NCBI GenBank assembly: GCA_002502215.1
Contig: DAPT01000096.1
Span: forward strand, 1-16,795
Direction of reading: 5' to 3'
Source of the DNA: Euryarchaeota archaeon UBA124
Lineage (GTDB): Archaea > Thermoplasmatota > Poseidoniia > Poseidoniales > Poseidoniaceae
Length of the DNA stretch: 16,795 bases
The notes beneath the pieces were generated by a model that saw only the letters and a list, made by a program, of their open reading frames with translations, was not told the origin of the DNA and ran no database searches. The position numbers and the translations under genes are program-made. Shown piece by piece: positions 16,001 through 16,795 of the stretch; the stretch's first letter is position 1, and every line of letters starts with the position of its first letter.

Positions 16001-16795
16001 ATGGATACGGTGATAATGCAAGTGGAGTCAATGCGGACAACTGTCCCACAACATTTGGTACATCGACAGAACTCGGAAATCTTGGCTGCAGCGATCTAGA
16101 CAGTGATGGATACGCCGATGCGGATGATGCTTTTCCGATGGATTCGACGCAATGGAGCGACACGGACGGTGATGGATATGGAGACGAAAGCACTGGAACA
16201 AATCCAGATGCTTGCCCTGCAGTAGCAGGCGCATCATCACTGGACAGATTTGGCTGTCCAGATAGCGACGCTGATGGCGTATCGGATGAGGACTTGGCCG
16301 GAACAAACGGACCTGTATGGACAATCGCAGATGGAGCAGATATCCTGCCAAACGACGCGACGCAACAATCGGACACGGACGGTGATGGCTTTGGTGACAA
16401 TCCCGCTGGAACGAACGGCGACGAGTGTCCTTCACAGCACGGGACGTCGACCGTCGATCGCAACGGTTGTCCCGATACAGACAGCGATGGTGTCTCGGAT
16501 GCAGATGCGTCGTGGACAATGCTCAACGGAGCTGATGCCTTCCCAAGCGACCCAACACAATCGTCGGATACAGACGGCGATGGGTACGGTGATAATGCGA
16601 GTGGAACCAACCCCGATGGATGTCCAACTCAGTTTGGAGATTCAACGCTTGATCGAATTGGTTGTCCCGACTCAGACGGCGACGGGATTTCAGACGCAGA
16701 CGGACTATGGAATGTATCCCAAGGAGCGGACGCATTCCGGTACGATGCAACGCAATCGACAGACAGCGATGGTGATGGATACGGCGATAATGCGA
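13018..16795 (+). CDS. Secreted subtilisin-like (S8) protease with thrombospondin-3-like repeat tail, 3' end off window
   Basis: The frame is open from ATG 13018 to the window edge (1259 complete codons). Residues 1-27 are a signal peptide (basic start, FLVCLMLAQLAAPIAFA, likely cut before Gln28). About 28-270 is a long N-terminal region, presumably a propeptide. The S8 catalytic domain follows: Asp286 (VTVADTGLD), His336 (NGHGTHVAG), oxyanion Asn440 (FAAANEGAD) and Ser565 (GGTSMATPLTAG), with SSRGPT and KPDIVAPG between. Residues ~655-746 look like a pre-peptidase C-terminal/P-type beta domain (DLHIAISWIDP, NDLDLAVKDPSG). From ~755 the tail is a long Asp/Gly-rich repeat array with probable calcium-binding DxDGDGxxD motifs. 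Probably a surface or secreted protease degrading environmental protein. The end of the tail, and any membrane anchor or sorting signal, is outside the window. Confidence 0.93.
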   Translation, partial: MPASHVRVSTFLVCLMLAQLAAPIAFAQPSPDVKVETNADLDLLSQLGISPNMELASGWYDSDLGAGTVDLLHRDATVTPIEKWQTVTGEKQLNGNYILTHTYPIPSDWVIELEEADIACYSFIPATGFHCEIDKQSVGFLASLGVEGVVKLDPTDKIRTRLAQALLGLDIGPSGFFYADDVVPINVVLSGVNLPQDIEDRTDIDVHYHVGRFATLYIDKASSALAWLAEQDEIEWMEEKMWAELQNDVADTILKADDLWDQTIVNGINSSWNSVDGTGIIVTVADTGLDSGTNDSTMHADFRDHIVDVVSWGMSASEASSCGSPADDGADDINGHGTHVAGSVLGDGTNSSGNIKGVAPEARLYFQAIGVYCNSAGKDTLLGLPSDYTQLFKAGAENGSRVHTNSWGSSVDGEYTIGSMQADSSARDYTNMTILFAAANEGADANSDGEVDLDSLGSPATAKNVLTVGASENNRPTQTLTWDAFRDPPSSSTRVFPTNPINSDRTANNQEGLAAFSSRGPTDDSRLKPDIVAPGTFILSTKSRYTTSVGWGAHNSEYTYMGGTSMATPLTAGATALLLEHLIDNMGHENPNSSLIKAIFAVSATDMAGQYSSSTNGAGETAPNNHEGWGRIDLRQALNSSWIENESVITGANRGWSFNVQSGAPDLHIAISWIDPAATPVVGTQLINDLDLAVKDPSGTWTELSNNVDTLRGLKFASPAQGTWEVHINGSNVPSGPQFFSLAVNQETTLVNLTEDADLDGVEDDDDDCPSTYGTSTNDREGCPDSDGDGYSNPDATWTANEGADAFPSESTQWADQDFDGYGDNAAGFEADECVTVLGNSTTDRFGCLDDDGDGYSNNDATWLVSNGADACNSVKAFSNIDRNGCPDEDGDGASDPDPAGINGSAWTVTDGADAFLGDATQWSDQDGDGYGDNPPPATEGDSCNTTLGTSYQDRFGCIDSDGDGYSDGDAGWTSAQGADAFPSEPSQWADQDGDGYGDNASGVNADNCPTTFGTSTELGNLGCSDLDSDGYADADDAFPMDSTQWSDTDGDGYGDESTGTNPDACPAVAGASSLDRFGCPDSDADGVSDEDLAGTNGPVWTIADGADILPNDATQQSDTDGDGFGDNPAGTNGDECPSQHGTSTVDRNGCPDTDSDGVSDADASWTMLNGADAFPSDPTQSSDTDGDGYGDNASGTNPDGCPTQFGDSTLDRIGCPDSDGDGISDADGLWNVSQGADAFRYDATQSTDSDGDGYGDNA
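15283..16795 (+). repeat. Coding tandem repeats, thrombospondin type 3-like, seven complete units plus one partial
   Basis: Each unit starts at a GC(P/L/S/I)D motif: 15361, 15556, 15670, 15886, 16084, 16252, 16465 and 16660. Unit lengths are 65, 38, 72, 66, 56, 71 and 65 residues, and the eighth is cut by the window end. The consensus is GCPDsDGDGysD, then a conserved Trp (DATWT), GADAFP, TQWsDxDGDGYGDN, a Gly/Asn linker, DxCPxxxGTS and DRfGC. Most units have two DxDGDGxxD calcium-binding motifs and two Cys that may pair. The second unit lacks the middle TQW/DGDGYGDN section, and the fifth lacks the Trp section. A lead-in half unit (DADLDGVEDDDDDCP) precedes at 15283. The copies differ at DNA level, so the array is old or selected at protein level. 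Confidence 0.88.

Noticed and set aside
15978..16610. Long antisense open frame (210 codons, Ser/Pro-rich) under the protease repeats
   Set aside because: It is the mirror of the Asp/Gly/Ser-rich repeat codons, which rarely give stops on the other strand. It has no domain and no SD.
15361..16795. Regular repeats considered as CRISPR or a DNA satellite
   Set aside because: Units keep the reading frame, differ at DNA level, vary in length by whole codons and have no unique spacers. They are protein repeats.

Overview
The window looks like a gene-dense stretch of a marine euryarchaeal chromosome, most likely Marine Group II (Candidatus Poseidoniales) or a close relative. The archaeal assignment rests on Nop5, archaeal fibrillarin FlpA, transcription factor TFS and an archaeal PCNA lying together. 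The group assignment is an inference from recall: these archaeal genes sit among bacterial-type ones (IcmF, Fpg, RmuC, LysE), beside a very large secreted subtilase with a thrombospondin-type-3-like repeat tail.

Layout. Positions 1-2157 are the C-terminal part of a fused B12-dependent acyl-CoA mutase (IcmF). A PP1-like metallophosphoesterase follows (2346-3512), then a 54-residue small ORF (3591-3755) and a LysE/RhtB exporter (3790-4407), all on the plus strand. Positions 7035-4404 form a minus-strand operon: nop5, flpA, then fpg. At both operon junctions the ribosome binding site overlaps the upstream stop codon. Divergent from nop5 is TFS (7145-7519). It runs tail to tail into PCNA (8260-7520), which is divergent from an AT-rich rmuC (8395-9570). 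Next come a membrane-anchored family 2 glycosyltransferase (9603-10730) and a two-helix small membrane protein (10762-11073). The latter meets a minus-strand ABC exporter (12888-11074) tail to tail. From 13018 to the right edge runs a secreted S8 protease. Its C-terminal array holds seven complete repeat units and an eighth cut by the window end.

How the genes fit together. nop5 and flpA supply two protein components of the box C/D guide RNP that 2'-O-methylates RNA, and the DNA glycosylase Fpg is translated from the same message. PCNA, TFS and RmuC add replication and transcription functions. The mutase, exporters, glycosyltransferase and secreted protease suit a heterotroph that degrades protein and fatty or branched-chain acids.

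Expression signals. Several genes have a TATA-like box about 25 nt before the start codon, suggesting leaderless mRNAs, whereas operon-internal genes have clear Shine-Dalgarno sequences. All three convergent gene pairs touch or overlap at their stop codons. I see no tRNA, rRNA, CRISPR array, insertion sequence or integrase. I found no convincing new defence or mobile system. The strongest leads are the alphaproteobacterial-like fpg inserted in the C/D-box operon, the stop-to-stop convergent junctions, the repeat-tailed protease and the overlooked small ORF.
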